Positions 33,055 through 42,677 of a stretch of DNA of 64,000 nt are shown piece by piece. This stretch comes from Punica granatum. Lineage: Eukaryota > Streptophyta > Magnoliopsida > Myrtales > Lythraceae. How positions within the stretch are numbered: position 1 is the first letter of the stretch; the number at the start of each line of letters is the position of its first letter. The translations under genes and the position numbers were made by a program. Below the pieces are notes generated by a model that saw only the letters and a list, made by a program, of their open reading frames with translations, did no database searches and was not told where the DNA came from. Location: NCBI RefSeq assembly GCF_007655135.1, contig NC_045130.1, positions 19,473,363-19,537,362 of the forward strand, read 5' to 3'.

Positions 33055-34579
33055 TCGAGGGGCAATCCTCGGGATGGCACCTTGGAAGTTAAGCTTCACA
33101 ATACCATAGAAAATGTTCCCGTGCGTGTTAGCAACACCTCTGATAGCTCTAATGGTTCCAATTCCAGCGAATTTCACAAGGTAATTTGATTTGATTTTCT
33201 CGAAGGTGAATTGCAAGCTTTATATGGTGTTCATTTCATCTAAACTTTGTCTTCCTTGGCTCTTCCATTGATGGGCGGCGGCTCTCTCCTCGACACTTCT
33301 ATAGTGGATTGAGGATATTAAAAAAAGAAAAAGAAAAAAAGAAGGAGAATCTGAAGCAAGTTAAACTTAAAGGTGGAGACACTAGATTAGTTGATGAGAG
33401 GGAATGGACATCTTACAAGTGAAGAGACCTTTGAAGATTCTGCTGAAGGTTTTTGAGTAGCGACGGTGAAGATAGAATCCATTCGTGGGTGTCCCACAAC
33501 AAGCAAATACAGTTACTGGTCTAGGAGCCCTGTCGAGTATATGAAAATTTTTCCGGTGGAGATTAGACGTGAGGAGCTGTGGAGAAGGGACTGCAACTGT
33601 TGAAAGATTTGATTAAGAACGAAAACGTTATTGAAGACCAAGTACGAGTTCGTGGACTAACTGATTTTCTTTTTTCTTCTCGGTATTAGTAAGTGCCACA
33701 TAGCCAGTTATTGGTGCAGCTTGGTCACTAATTTGAGCTTTCATATTGTGATGTTATTATGTTTTGGAAAAATATGGAGCCTACTGTAGAGTTTAGCCAC
33801 CGCTCCTTAGTTTGTCATCATTGATTTATTTTAGATTATTTTACAAGATGTTATGGGAGTTTATCCAAGTCGTAGATAAATTTGATGGAAGAGTCTCCTT
33901 TGGTAACGCTATTGGAGTACTAGAGCTTGCTTTCTTTGTAGAGAGATGGGACATTTGACGAGTCAGTGTCTGGCTGAGAGAGATGCTTCGCTGCTGTTAA
34001 GCAAGTGGAAGCACCACACAACCTGTAGGAAATCGATATTGAACTGACGCTCATGAGGTTCAAGGGGCAATGTTTGCTCACCACTCCGTCATTTGCACTT
34101 ATTCTTCATAATGCTAGATGGGTTTTTCTAGATAACCGAAATCTTTGACTGATTACTTCTACTATTCTTCGACTGGCTTGTAATATTGTCAGATATGTTG
34201 GGTTTCTGCGTATCGGTTTATGATTTGTGATCAACTGTGGCCTTTTCTTTTCATCCTTTATCACTAGTAAATTAGTAATGCAATCTTTACAGTATCGGGC
34301 CGTCGGCACATGAGAAGGAAAGAACAAGACAGGCTTGCGAGGATGGATGTGGACTACCTGAAGAGGAAAGATATGGCTGAATTTATTCGGAGCAGGGAGG
34401 AGAGGCTTAAAGCAGCGCAGGACCGAACAGTGCAGATGCGGCTTAAGCACCAGAAGATTCAGAGGAAGAGGAAGAAGAAGAGCAACGTTACAAGCTCTGA
34501 AGGAGGAGACAACTCAAAGGAAGAAGAGTCTTTCGATGATGGAGCAGAATCCAATGATGCCAATGTAACTACGAGTTGA
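33055..34579 (+). pseudogene. PRKRIP1-like (PRKR-interacting protein homologue) fragment, probably broken
   Basis: PRKRIP1 family proteins are small, basic, coiled nuclear proteins linked to the spliceosome. The 34310-34579 segment encodes HMRRKEQDRLARMDVDY, then KREDM-like and REERLKAAQDRT blocks, a Lys/Arg run and an acidic tail. An upstream exon-like piece ends SSNGSNSSEFHK at 33180 with a GT donor, which would precede YRHMRRKEQ in family members. Joining that donor to the AG at about 34295 leaves a frame mismatch, apparently through an 8-base insertion (around 34300-34307). The mutated basic region also suggests decay. An alternative is a short gene starting at ATG 34310. The upstream piece is fused in frame to the ATP12 remnant. 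Confidence 0.6.
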
Positions 34580-35452
34580 ATACCCTTTTTTAACTCGATA
34601 AGTCGAACATCAGAAGGTTTTTTCAGAGCTCTTTCGGAATCCTCCCTCTCCCCTCGAATGTTACGGCCAGTAATTGTTCATTTAGTATAAAGTTATCGGT
34701 TTACTATTTTATAAACTGATCTTACTTTTAGTTTTATATTATCAAAACAATCAACTTTATTGTTTTTATTTTTTATCTAATAATATTTATTTTATTTTAC
34801 AAGAAAATTCTAATATTATGTTCAACTTTATCTTTTTTTTATTATAAAATTTAAAAATTACTTTTTTACTTTGAGTTTTTTACAATTGTTTTATTCTCAA
34901 ATTTATATTAGATAGTCTTTTTCAATGACGAGTTATTTAATCAGCAGTCATATAACAAATAAATGAAATATCTTGCTCGTGAGACTAAGGATAATCATAT
35001 TAATTTATACAAAACAGGTTAGCTAGAACGAATATTATAGTTAGTAAGCACTAATATATAACAGTCATTATTTTTTTGTGAAATATGTTAAATTACAGTT
35101 TTTAGTAGAGCCAATTTCTAAAGTGAAAATTTTATGCTATTCAGGAAGTAATGTTATCATTTTGTTGCTCTTAAAAAAAAAAAGAAGTATAGCAATGTTA
35201 CTGTTATGCCATAAATAAACCTAATTGTTTAGGAAAATAATTTAATTGTTTTATATTGCTCTTAAAACAATAAAGTAGAATAGCAAATAATAAAATGGGT
35301 CATATTAGTTTTTACATAAAAAGTTGGTTTGAGCAAATGGCAATACTAATTACAACTAAATATTATACAAAACAATTTTTTCAGTGAAAATAGGACTACA
35401 GATGAGTAATTAAAAACTAACAACACAGAAGCGGACAATGGAGACCCCCACC

Positions 35453-35506
<54 letters not shown>

Positions 35507-36476
35507 AACAAGGAGTAGATTTTGAATTTGTTCCAGAGAGATCATTTCACTCGAACGGTGATTGTGTTGTTTTCGATTTGTTTGACTCATATGCTCTTCT
35601 AAAGTAATATTAAACTTTCGTTTTCTTTTTGAAAAAAAAATACCTATATTGCATTGGAGTTGTATTTGGAGGAGGGGGAAATATAAGTGGGAGGTCTCAG
35701 CCGATTCGGGGTCTTGGGGGGTGTCGGATAGCCTCGACCCCAATTCAAAATCTGTTCCCCAACAAAAAAAAAACCTACTTATCATTTTGTACAAGTTGTC
35801 ATTTTGCGTTTGTTGTTTATTTTATTTCACGATTTATGATTCGTACTACAAATTAAGTTAGTTCGAATTGTTATGATCATTATATGATAAATTCTTTCAC
35901 TTTAAACATTGATTTCACTTAAAATTGTTCTTTGCCTAAACTAATATGTTCAACAAAAAAAATAATACGTCAATTATAAGTTAGTCTGAGCTAAATGTAG
36001 TATTTGCTCTAACTAATGTGTTTTGTATAAATTAATAATGTTTATCTTCATCCTAATTGACTCCATTCATCAGATAACTTGTAATTAGGAATAAATATTT
36101 AAACTAAAGTTATAAACAAATAATTGTAAATAACAATAAAATAAAATAAATAATTGTAAATTATGATAAAAAAATGAAAATAAATTTACTTTGACAAAAT
36201 GAAATAATTATTTAAAAAAAAAAAATCCAAGATAAAGTTATCGTATATAAAATGAAAAAGTACAATATTATTTAATAATTTATTTGTACAAATAAAAAAT
36301 AAAAATAATTGTAAAAAGATTATTTAAAATTAATCCTAGAATAGTTTAAAGTAAATAATTATTAAATAACAAAAAAAAAGTATAACATAATTGCGAAAAC
36401 AAAGTTCGAGTTTTGATGCGTTGGACTGGATTTTATTAATAAAATAAAAGTATTTTCAGTAGTTGGAGATGTTTAA
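34580..36476. other. AT-rich intergenic DNA
   Basis: Apart from the poly(C) tract at 35454-35503, this is AT-rich DNA with A and T homopolymers. The block at 35640-35765 is GC-richer and may be a repeat fragment, but no second copy was identified. Confidence 0.5.
35454..35503. repeat. Uninterrupted 50-nt poly(C) tract
   Basis: Fifty consecutive C residues follow GGAGACCCCCACCA. The minus strand would be poly(G), able to form G-quadruplex structures. The length may be affected by sequencing or assembly error. The glycine-rich open frame seen across it is an artefact. Confidence 0.95.
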
Positions 36477-36798
36477 CTCTCACTCGAAAGGTTCCTTGAA
36501 GACCCACTTGTGGCGCTTACAGTTATGGGAGGCCACCTTCCCCATCAACCTATTCCAAAAGCTCACCATCTTTTACAAGGTGTCCTGCATTATGATCAGA
36601 AAGTGAAACTTCCACGTATAACTCTACAGATTTTTGGCTCTCACTCGAAAGGTTCCTTGAAGACCCACTTGTGGCACTTACAGTTATGAGAGGCCACCTT
36701 CCCCATCAACCTGTTCCAAAAGCTCACCATCTTTTACAAGGTTTCCTGCATTATGATCAGAGAGTGAAACTTCCACGTATAACTCTACAGATTTTTAA
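36477..36798. repeat. 161-bp tandem duplication
   Basis: Units at 36477-36637 and 36638-36798 differ at only about five positions. The first unit is open in one plus frame (SLERFLEDPLVALTVMGGHL, then LPRITLQIF), which looks protein-like but was not recognised. Since 161 is not divisible by three, the second copy is read in another frame, so the pair cannot be one functional exon. Confidence 0.9.
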
Positions 36799-38270
36799 TG
36801 CCTAGCTGCTTAAACATCTCGATACTTTCTGAAGGACTTGCTTTTAGTTAGTTTATTAATCTCTCTCTGCATGCATTCATACAGATTTTATTGGAAACAT
36901 TTGCAGAATGCAGGGTCTTCTGATTAGGAGCACTGGATCAATAGCAACAATTGGAGGCCCGGGTACTTAGGAGAGTTGCAGAGTTATAATAGCGAGTACA
37001 TAGAAATTTTAAGCGTGCCAATGGTTTACTACTCAATCATGAAAAGAATTATTTCAAAATCACGCATTTCTTGTTAGCAGAAAACAATACCTATCCCAGT
37101 CATCAGCAATGTCGCTAGTTGTTCTCCCGCAGTTTCCAACCTTCCCTGTATATGTAAACTCTTCATATTAATCTCAAAAGCATTGGGAAGAAGAGGATTA
37201 AACCATTAAAAGAAGCTCTGACAGTGAAAAAAGTATGAGGACGGAAAATTGAGTTAACATTCGCACAATGAAAAGAAGATTGGCCGGCCAGCCTTCATCA
37301 GAGCCCGGGCCATTACAAGATATCTACAAGGAAAGGCAAAGAGAAATTATTCTTTCCAGATAACAAATGACTCTGTTCTTTTTATTTCATTTGACACCGA
37401 CTTTTGAAGGTTAAATTTACCTGATAGTTAGCTTAGTATCATCGTTATTACAAGTTTGGAATCCTTAAAAATACAATAATTCAATTCAATTGGCATGAAT
37501 TCAATTGAATAGAGTCATTCAACCTTGCTCGACAGAAAGCACTTCCTCTTAAAAGCTTCATAGCAAGCAAGAACTTGCTCAACAACATATTGAGCAAATA
37601 AAGAGAACTTAACTAAACCTCAACCTGATGCTTGATATTCGATTTGAAATAGTAAAATGCACAGATACAAATCAAGCAGTTCAGAGCACTCCCATTCCCA
37701 ATCTCAAAACCTAGGAACATACTCGGAAAACGGAATGAGAGAGAGGGGGAGATCCAACTGATGGTGGCTTGCGCCGGGGCCACCACCGCCCAGACTAGAT
37801 CGCCGGCGACCTCTGATATCGCCATCGACTAGGTCTGAGGGGTTGGTTGCCGACGCTATATTCCCCTAGTTTTGATCAAAATAGGAATCAGGCTACCATG
37901 ACAGGGGAATCAGGCTCCCCTAATATAGGGCATAATGGCACACACTCTCGTATAGTAAACATGAGGTTCCATGATATACCGCCATAACTTATATCTGCTC
38001 CTATACCGAGGAAGGACTAAATTGACAATAATCAGCACCAATAAACAAAGTTAAGGGGATATTTCATATTGGAACATATCCAAAACAATCTATCCATCTA
38101 TATATAAGAGCAAGACATAGTGTGAGGATGAAAGAATTTTCGCTACATGCTCATTTTTTCTCTTAAGGATAATGCTTTTATATACTGGAAGAAAGTAGCT
38201 GAACAATGGCAATTCGAGTCAAATAGGAAACCAAAGTGAAAAGGGAGACATATTGGAACAGAACATATGC
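36799..38270. other. Intergenic DNA, no recognised gene
   Basis: No convincing coding sequence. A minus-strand 70-codon open frame at 37613-37825 includes a GC-rich stretch (VAGDLVWAVVAPAQATISWI) but has no recognised family. The last exon expected for the neighbouring cystatin gene was looked for here and not found. Confidence 0.5.
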
Positions 38271-38988
38271 CTCGACCTTTGCATGAATGATCTCGTACAG
38301 TTCATAAGGGAAGACCGAGTTGGACCTCTGTTGGATAGTCTCAATAGCATGATCAGCTGCATCCTGGACCTGACGATCATGCACAGGCACTTCTTTCCAA
38401 ACTGGACCATGCTCCCCTGTTTTGTTTTCGATCAAAACAGGGATCGATCCTCCAAGACACATTTGAAACAAAATATTTCACCAAGAGAGGGAAAAAAAAA
38501 GCAGCTATAAGATTGACAAATGAATGTGAGATATATGATCATGATGAACTCGAAAACACAATGACTAGTATCCTTTTTGAGGTTTCCTTAATTGAAAAGA
38601 GTGAGCAATAATGAACCTAGTCTTCATTACCATATATGCCTCTCATCTTCGATAGGCATGCTCAAAAAAAGGACTACTAAGCAACATAATGCTAAGACAA
38701 AAGATTGTCAGCTTTGAGTATAATCCACGGTTAACATGCTCATGTTACTTCCCTACCTCCCTACCTCCCCACCCAGTGAGGTGGTATATCAGAAAAGCAG
38801 CCTAGTACTAATCTAATATATCATTCCTTCCAAGCATACTACAGACATCGTACTCTGTCAAACTCAGCAAACTCTAGTCCCACAAATTTCATCCACTTTC
38901 TTCCTATCCAAACTATATACACCTATGCGTCCTACGAACAATATACGTTTGGAGAGAAAATCCCCGTTTGGATTCAAAGAAATTTGAT

Positions 38989-39204
38989 TGTAACTGTAAC
39001 TGTAACTGTAACTGTAACTGTAACTGTAACTGTAACTGTAACTGTAACTGTAACTGTAACTGTAACTGTAACTGTAACTGTAACTGTAACTGTAACTGTA
39101 ACTGTAACTGTAACTGTAACTGTAACTCTAACTCTAACTCTAACTGTAACTCTAACTCTAACTCTAACTCTAACTCTAACTCTAACTCTAACTCTAACTC
39201 TAAC
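38989..39204. repeat. Hexanucleotide array, 36 units of TGTAAC/TCTAAC
   Basis: Twenty-three TGTAAC units are followed by three TCTAAC, one TGTAAC and nine TCTAAC units, without interruption. It lies in the intron-equivalent region of the cystatin pseudogene. Because the unit is six bases, all frames stay open and produce spurious dipeptide repeats on both strands. It is not the plant telomere repeat (TTTAGGG). Confidence 0.97.
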
Positions 39205-39309
39205 TCACTACACAACAAAAACACACGTTTCCCAAGTCAAATTTATAATCACATCTCATTTGTCCTTTTCCACAATCAAAATCAAAATCCAAATCAAAGT
39301 AACTTTAAC
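39205..39309. other. Short flank of the hexanucleotide array
   Basis: Between the array and cystatin exon 2 is CAAAATCAAAATCCAAATCA-like low-complexity DNA. No coding content was seen. Confidence 0.5.
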
Positions 39310-40312
39310 TCTGAATCCACTCACTAACGTGCTTGAATTCCTGGAGTTAATTGAAGTTCTGCTGGCTTTACCCACACCTTTGCTTCATACAGCTTCTTCT
39401 TCCCAGCATCAAAGGCCTCAATTGTAAGATGATGCAGGGTTCCAGCAACCACATGTTCTTACCTTCACCACCCTCGCAAACTCGAGCAGTGCATTCTTCA
39501 ACCAAAAGACCCCGGTTAGACTAAAAAGTTCACTTGAAGCTACATTTTCAGGTCCGAATCATAAAATCAAGTTTTGTCCCTTCATAATGTCTCTATTGTT
39601 AGCGTGCTTCGGAAAACGTAGCAAATTTACTCTATCTTAGTTGAATTAAGCCCGACATTGCCATTGCTAAAGGCTACTAGCCTGAACTATGGCAAAGCAA
39701 TGCCAAATCCTTTTACACATAACTGTGCCTCGAGATCAAATTACTAGCAGTTACATGCATCGGCGGAGAGCTTGAAGCATGCAAAATCCCACTGCAAGCA
39801 AATAAAAAACCAACATCTCGCAACAATCATATAGAAATGAAAATTCCAGATAAAAAATTAGACTCGAAAATCAAACCCCAACTCCGATTGCTGAATCAAT
39901 CCAAAGTGGCCATGTACGTACGTCTTTCTTGTTATGCTCGTCGATGGCGAAGCGGGCGAAGTCCTTGACGCTAGTGTGGTTCTCCGTGCCTCGAGGGTCC
40001 TGGACTCCTCCAAGCGCGGCCATCCGGTCTTGTTGGTGGTGATGTCCTGCTCCTTGCTGATGATTGGTGCAGAAACCTAGGTCTCCTCCACCTGCGGAAG
40101 AAGAATGAACAACGGCCGAGAGTATAGATGATGGTGGAAGGAGAGACGCTGTGAAGAAGAACAATGCGCGCAGTTCCATCTGCCTTCGTCATTTATTTCA
40201 TTTTTTAATTTTTTCAATTTGATTTTTATTAGGTTGGTTTAGTGTTAGATGAGGTGGCGGTGATGTGGCTGTGATCTGGCGGTTATGGGTGATGTGGCTG
40301 AATGGGATTGGT

Positions 40313-41350
40313 TGGGGATGGCAATATTTTACACGACACGATAACACGACATGGATACGACACGGAGTTAAACGGGTTTGGGTTGGACATTTTTGATAAT
40401 TAGTCTAAACGGGTCAAACCCATTTAAACACGGTTAATAAGCGTGTCTTACAGGGTTGAACCTGTGTAAACCGATTATACACGATTAAACATGTTTATTT
40501 AGACATATTTAATCGTGTTACTATAATCGTGTAACCTGTTTATGTATCTGGATTTATCAAAATATCCTTATGTAACCCCAAGTTCCTAAGTCCTTAACCT
40601 AATTTCCTTTCCTTTCTTTCACCCAATCCAACACAGCACAACTGCACTTCCACTTCTACTTCTACTTCTCTACTACCTTCCCTTAGATCTCATCTGCGAT
40701 TTGATTTCCTTCTTCTCATCCATCAATGGCGAAGTTATGCTTCTTCGCTCCCATTGCTCTCCTCTCCGTGCACCTCGCATTGTCCGTAGATCCGCCTCAG
40801 ATCTCGCCCTTTCCTGCTCCCAAGCCCGCCGCCGACTCCACTCTCACCATCTCCCCTTCGAAGCCCACCACTTTGCCGGCTCTCGCTCCTGCCAATGCGC
40901 CTCACGGCTCGATCTCATCCTCGCCGTCGCTGTCTCCCTCGAATGCGGCTCCTGTCTCTTCCCCGTCCACATCCCCCTCCTCTCCATCTCAATCTCCGTG
41001 TTAATGTGTAAATATGTCGTGTTAACGTGTTTGGGTAAACGAGTTAATCGAATAAACAAGTCGTGTTAATGTGTCCGGGTAACCGGGTTGATCGGATAAA
41101 CAAGTCGTGTTAACGTGTTCGGATAACGGTTATAATCATGTGGTGTATACGTATACCTATTATGACACATTTCGATAAACGGGTTTAAACGTGTCTAAAC
41201 GGGTTGACACGGATATAAATGTGTCGTGTACGGATTTCCAAAACCTGACCCGTTTAATAATCGTGTCGTGTACGGGTTATGACTTCGATGACACGAACCT
41301 GTTTAGACACGACACTTATAAACATGACACGATACGAATTGTCATCCCTA
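40313..41350 (+). mobile_element. hAT-like element with a captured gene fragment (Pack-hAT type)
   Basis: The 1038-bp element has an exact 8-bp target duplication GGATTGGT (40305-40312 and 41351-41358). Its terminal repeats are TGGGGATGGCAAT on the left and, as reverse complement of the right, TAGGGATGACAAT. The outer parts consist of many GACACGA, GTGTCGTG and AACGGGTT-type subterminal repeats on both sides. The middle (about 40570-41000) is quite different: GC-richer, with a 5'-UTR-like CT-rich leader and a coding segment. No transposase is present. The 8-bp duplication and end sequences indicate hAT; gene capture is inferred from the abrupt change in composition. Confidence 0.8.
40726..41004 (+). 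CDS. Captured 5' fragment of a Pro/Ser-rich secreted protein (AGP-like)
   Basis: A 92-codon open frame starts at ATG 40726 in a good context (ATCAATGGCG). Residues 1 to about 22 form a signal peptide (MAKLCFFAPIALLSVHLALS). The rest is rich in Pro, Ala, Ser and Thr (APKPAADSTLTISPSKP and SPSLSPSNAAPVSSPSTSPS), as in arabinogalactan protein backbones. The stop TAA at 41002 lies at the border with the hAT subterminal repeats. The protein therefore lacks the C-terminal GPI-signal region of classical AGPs and uses a transposon-supplied stop. The leader from about 40570 looks like a normal 5' UTR. Expression is unknown. Confidence 0.6.
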   Translation: MAKLCFFAPIALLSVHLALSVDPPQISPFPAPKPAADSTLTISPSKPTTLPALAPANAPHGSISSSPSLSPSNAAPVSSPSTSPSSPSQSPC

Positions 41351-41358
41351 GGATTGGT

Positions 41359-42677
41359 ACAAGGTGGCAGGCAGATTCAAAACCAGTGTAATAGTATTTT
41401 AGGCGAAAATTATAAAACTAAACTATAAACTATAAAGGATTAGAAATACTGAGAGTAAAATATATAAATAATGGACGGATGAGATTAAAAGTTGATGGGA
41501 TCTAATAATTAAAATTAATGTTTCACCACGGAATACAAATCATCTTTTCATCCTAAAATCACCCATGTTCTTTGTCCTAAACATAAGGTGTATCAGGAAA
41601 CGACTTGACTATGACGGTGTATATTGATATACCTTGCTCGGCTCAGCTTAGTTCAGTCTCAAAAAACATGTTTAAGGATAAAGAATATGGGTGATTCTAG
41701 AATATATGCTAGTGTGGGCTCTTTGGATTGGGCCTAGGATTATCTTCGACTTCTTGAATTATACTAGATCCCTAGTAATACTACGCTGACCGGACCAGTG
41801 CTTGCGCTGGTTGTTCAGTTTGTCTGATATGTTCACGGTTGAATACGAGAGCCTGAATATTGCGTAGCAATGGTCGATAATGTTGCCATCACTGCTGCTC
41901 ATCATATTATCCATAAAAAAAAATAGGCATATAAGGTACAATTATCTGTGTCTCTAGTTCCTACTCTGAATGTAACGCTAAGAATCATAGCATTATTTCA
42001 GCTTTCTCGGTTTGTTTCGGTTCTCCCTACCAGTAAGACAACTCTTCATTTATGATATGCGTTTAGGGGATGGACATGGAAGTTAATTGAATGACTCCCT
42101 GAATTATATCTGCCATTTGAGTATGACAACATCTAACTGATTATTTGTGCCGAATCTTATTTTCGAGACTGGTAGCAGGAACACATCTGCCAAATCCAAC
42201 TGATGATGGAAGGCTAGCAAGGTATCAGATAGAAGTCACTTGGCTTTAGAGACCTACTTTGTATGTGGTGGATCGACCCTGGTGGATCGTTCCCCAAATT
42301 AAACTCGGGTGGCTATTATAAAAGTATTTTCGAAATGGACTGATTGTATTTAACTGCGAGAAGAGAGTTGTTATATTATAAAAGTATATATATATATATA
42401 TATCATACAAGCCCAATATGTTCATAAACAAATAAATGAATTTATATATACATCATGTCGGACGTCTTACCATGCAGCACAGTAACACATCATCCTTGCT
42501 GAAGTATCAGCTTATTCTCACAGCTTATGCGAACCCCTAGTTACTATAAGTATCATTGTTTGGATGTGCATTACAATTTACATATGCCCACATATATACT
42601 AAAGAAAGTAACCCGCACTACGGACATTATTTATTCAATATTCGTTTTTGTCCGTACCCGGCCGGCCTTGCGTCGGT
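41359..42677. other. Intergenic DNA downstream of the TIR-NLR gene
   Basis: No gene was recognised. A (TA)n microsatellite occurs near 42385-42403. The part nearest 42677 is probably the 3' UTR of the minus-strand NLR gene. Confidence 0.5.

Larger units (their letters stand above)
38271..40179 (-). pseudogene. Decayed phytocystatin gene with C-terminal extension
   Basis: Phytocystatins inhibit papain-like proteases, and the extended type also inhibits legumains. Exon 1 (40179-39922) has a signal-peptide-like start (MELRALFFFTASLLPPSSIL), the N-terminal Gly-Gly and the DFARFAIDEHNKK alpha-helix motif. Exon 2 starts at 39495 (NALLEFARVVK) but then loses two bases, so the QxVxG inhibitory loop and [20 protein letters not shown] lie in another frame. 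The Pro-Trp loop is also damaged, and a stop follows. A later exon (38416-38271) is intact, with GEHGPVWKEVPVHD and SNSVFPYEL typical of the C-terminal domain. Its donor position reads GAG|GCATATG, a GC rather than a GT. The final exon was not found. A hexanucleotide array sits between exons. The locus is very likely non-functional as a cystatin. Confidence 0.75.

Noticed and set aside
32923..33216. Minus-strand 97-codon open frame containing LVKFAGIGTIRAIRGV
   Set aside because: It is antisense to the ATP12/PRKRIP1-like plus-strand exons, which explain the region better.
35417..35794. Minus-strand open frame with a glycine run
   Set aside because: The glycine run is the reverse of the poly(C) tract. 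The rest has no recognised similarity.
38989..39204. Interstitial telomere repeat
   Set aside because: The units are TGTAAC and TCTAAC, which do not match the plant telomere repeat in either orientation.
38913..39427. Open frames of 100-147 codons with Gln-Leu, Glu-Leu, Cys-Asn or Val-Thr dipeptide repeats
   Set aside because: They are created by the hexanucleotide array, which keeps all frames open on both strands. They are not genes.
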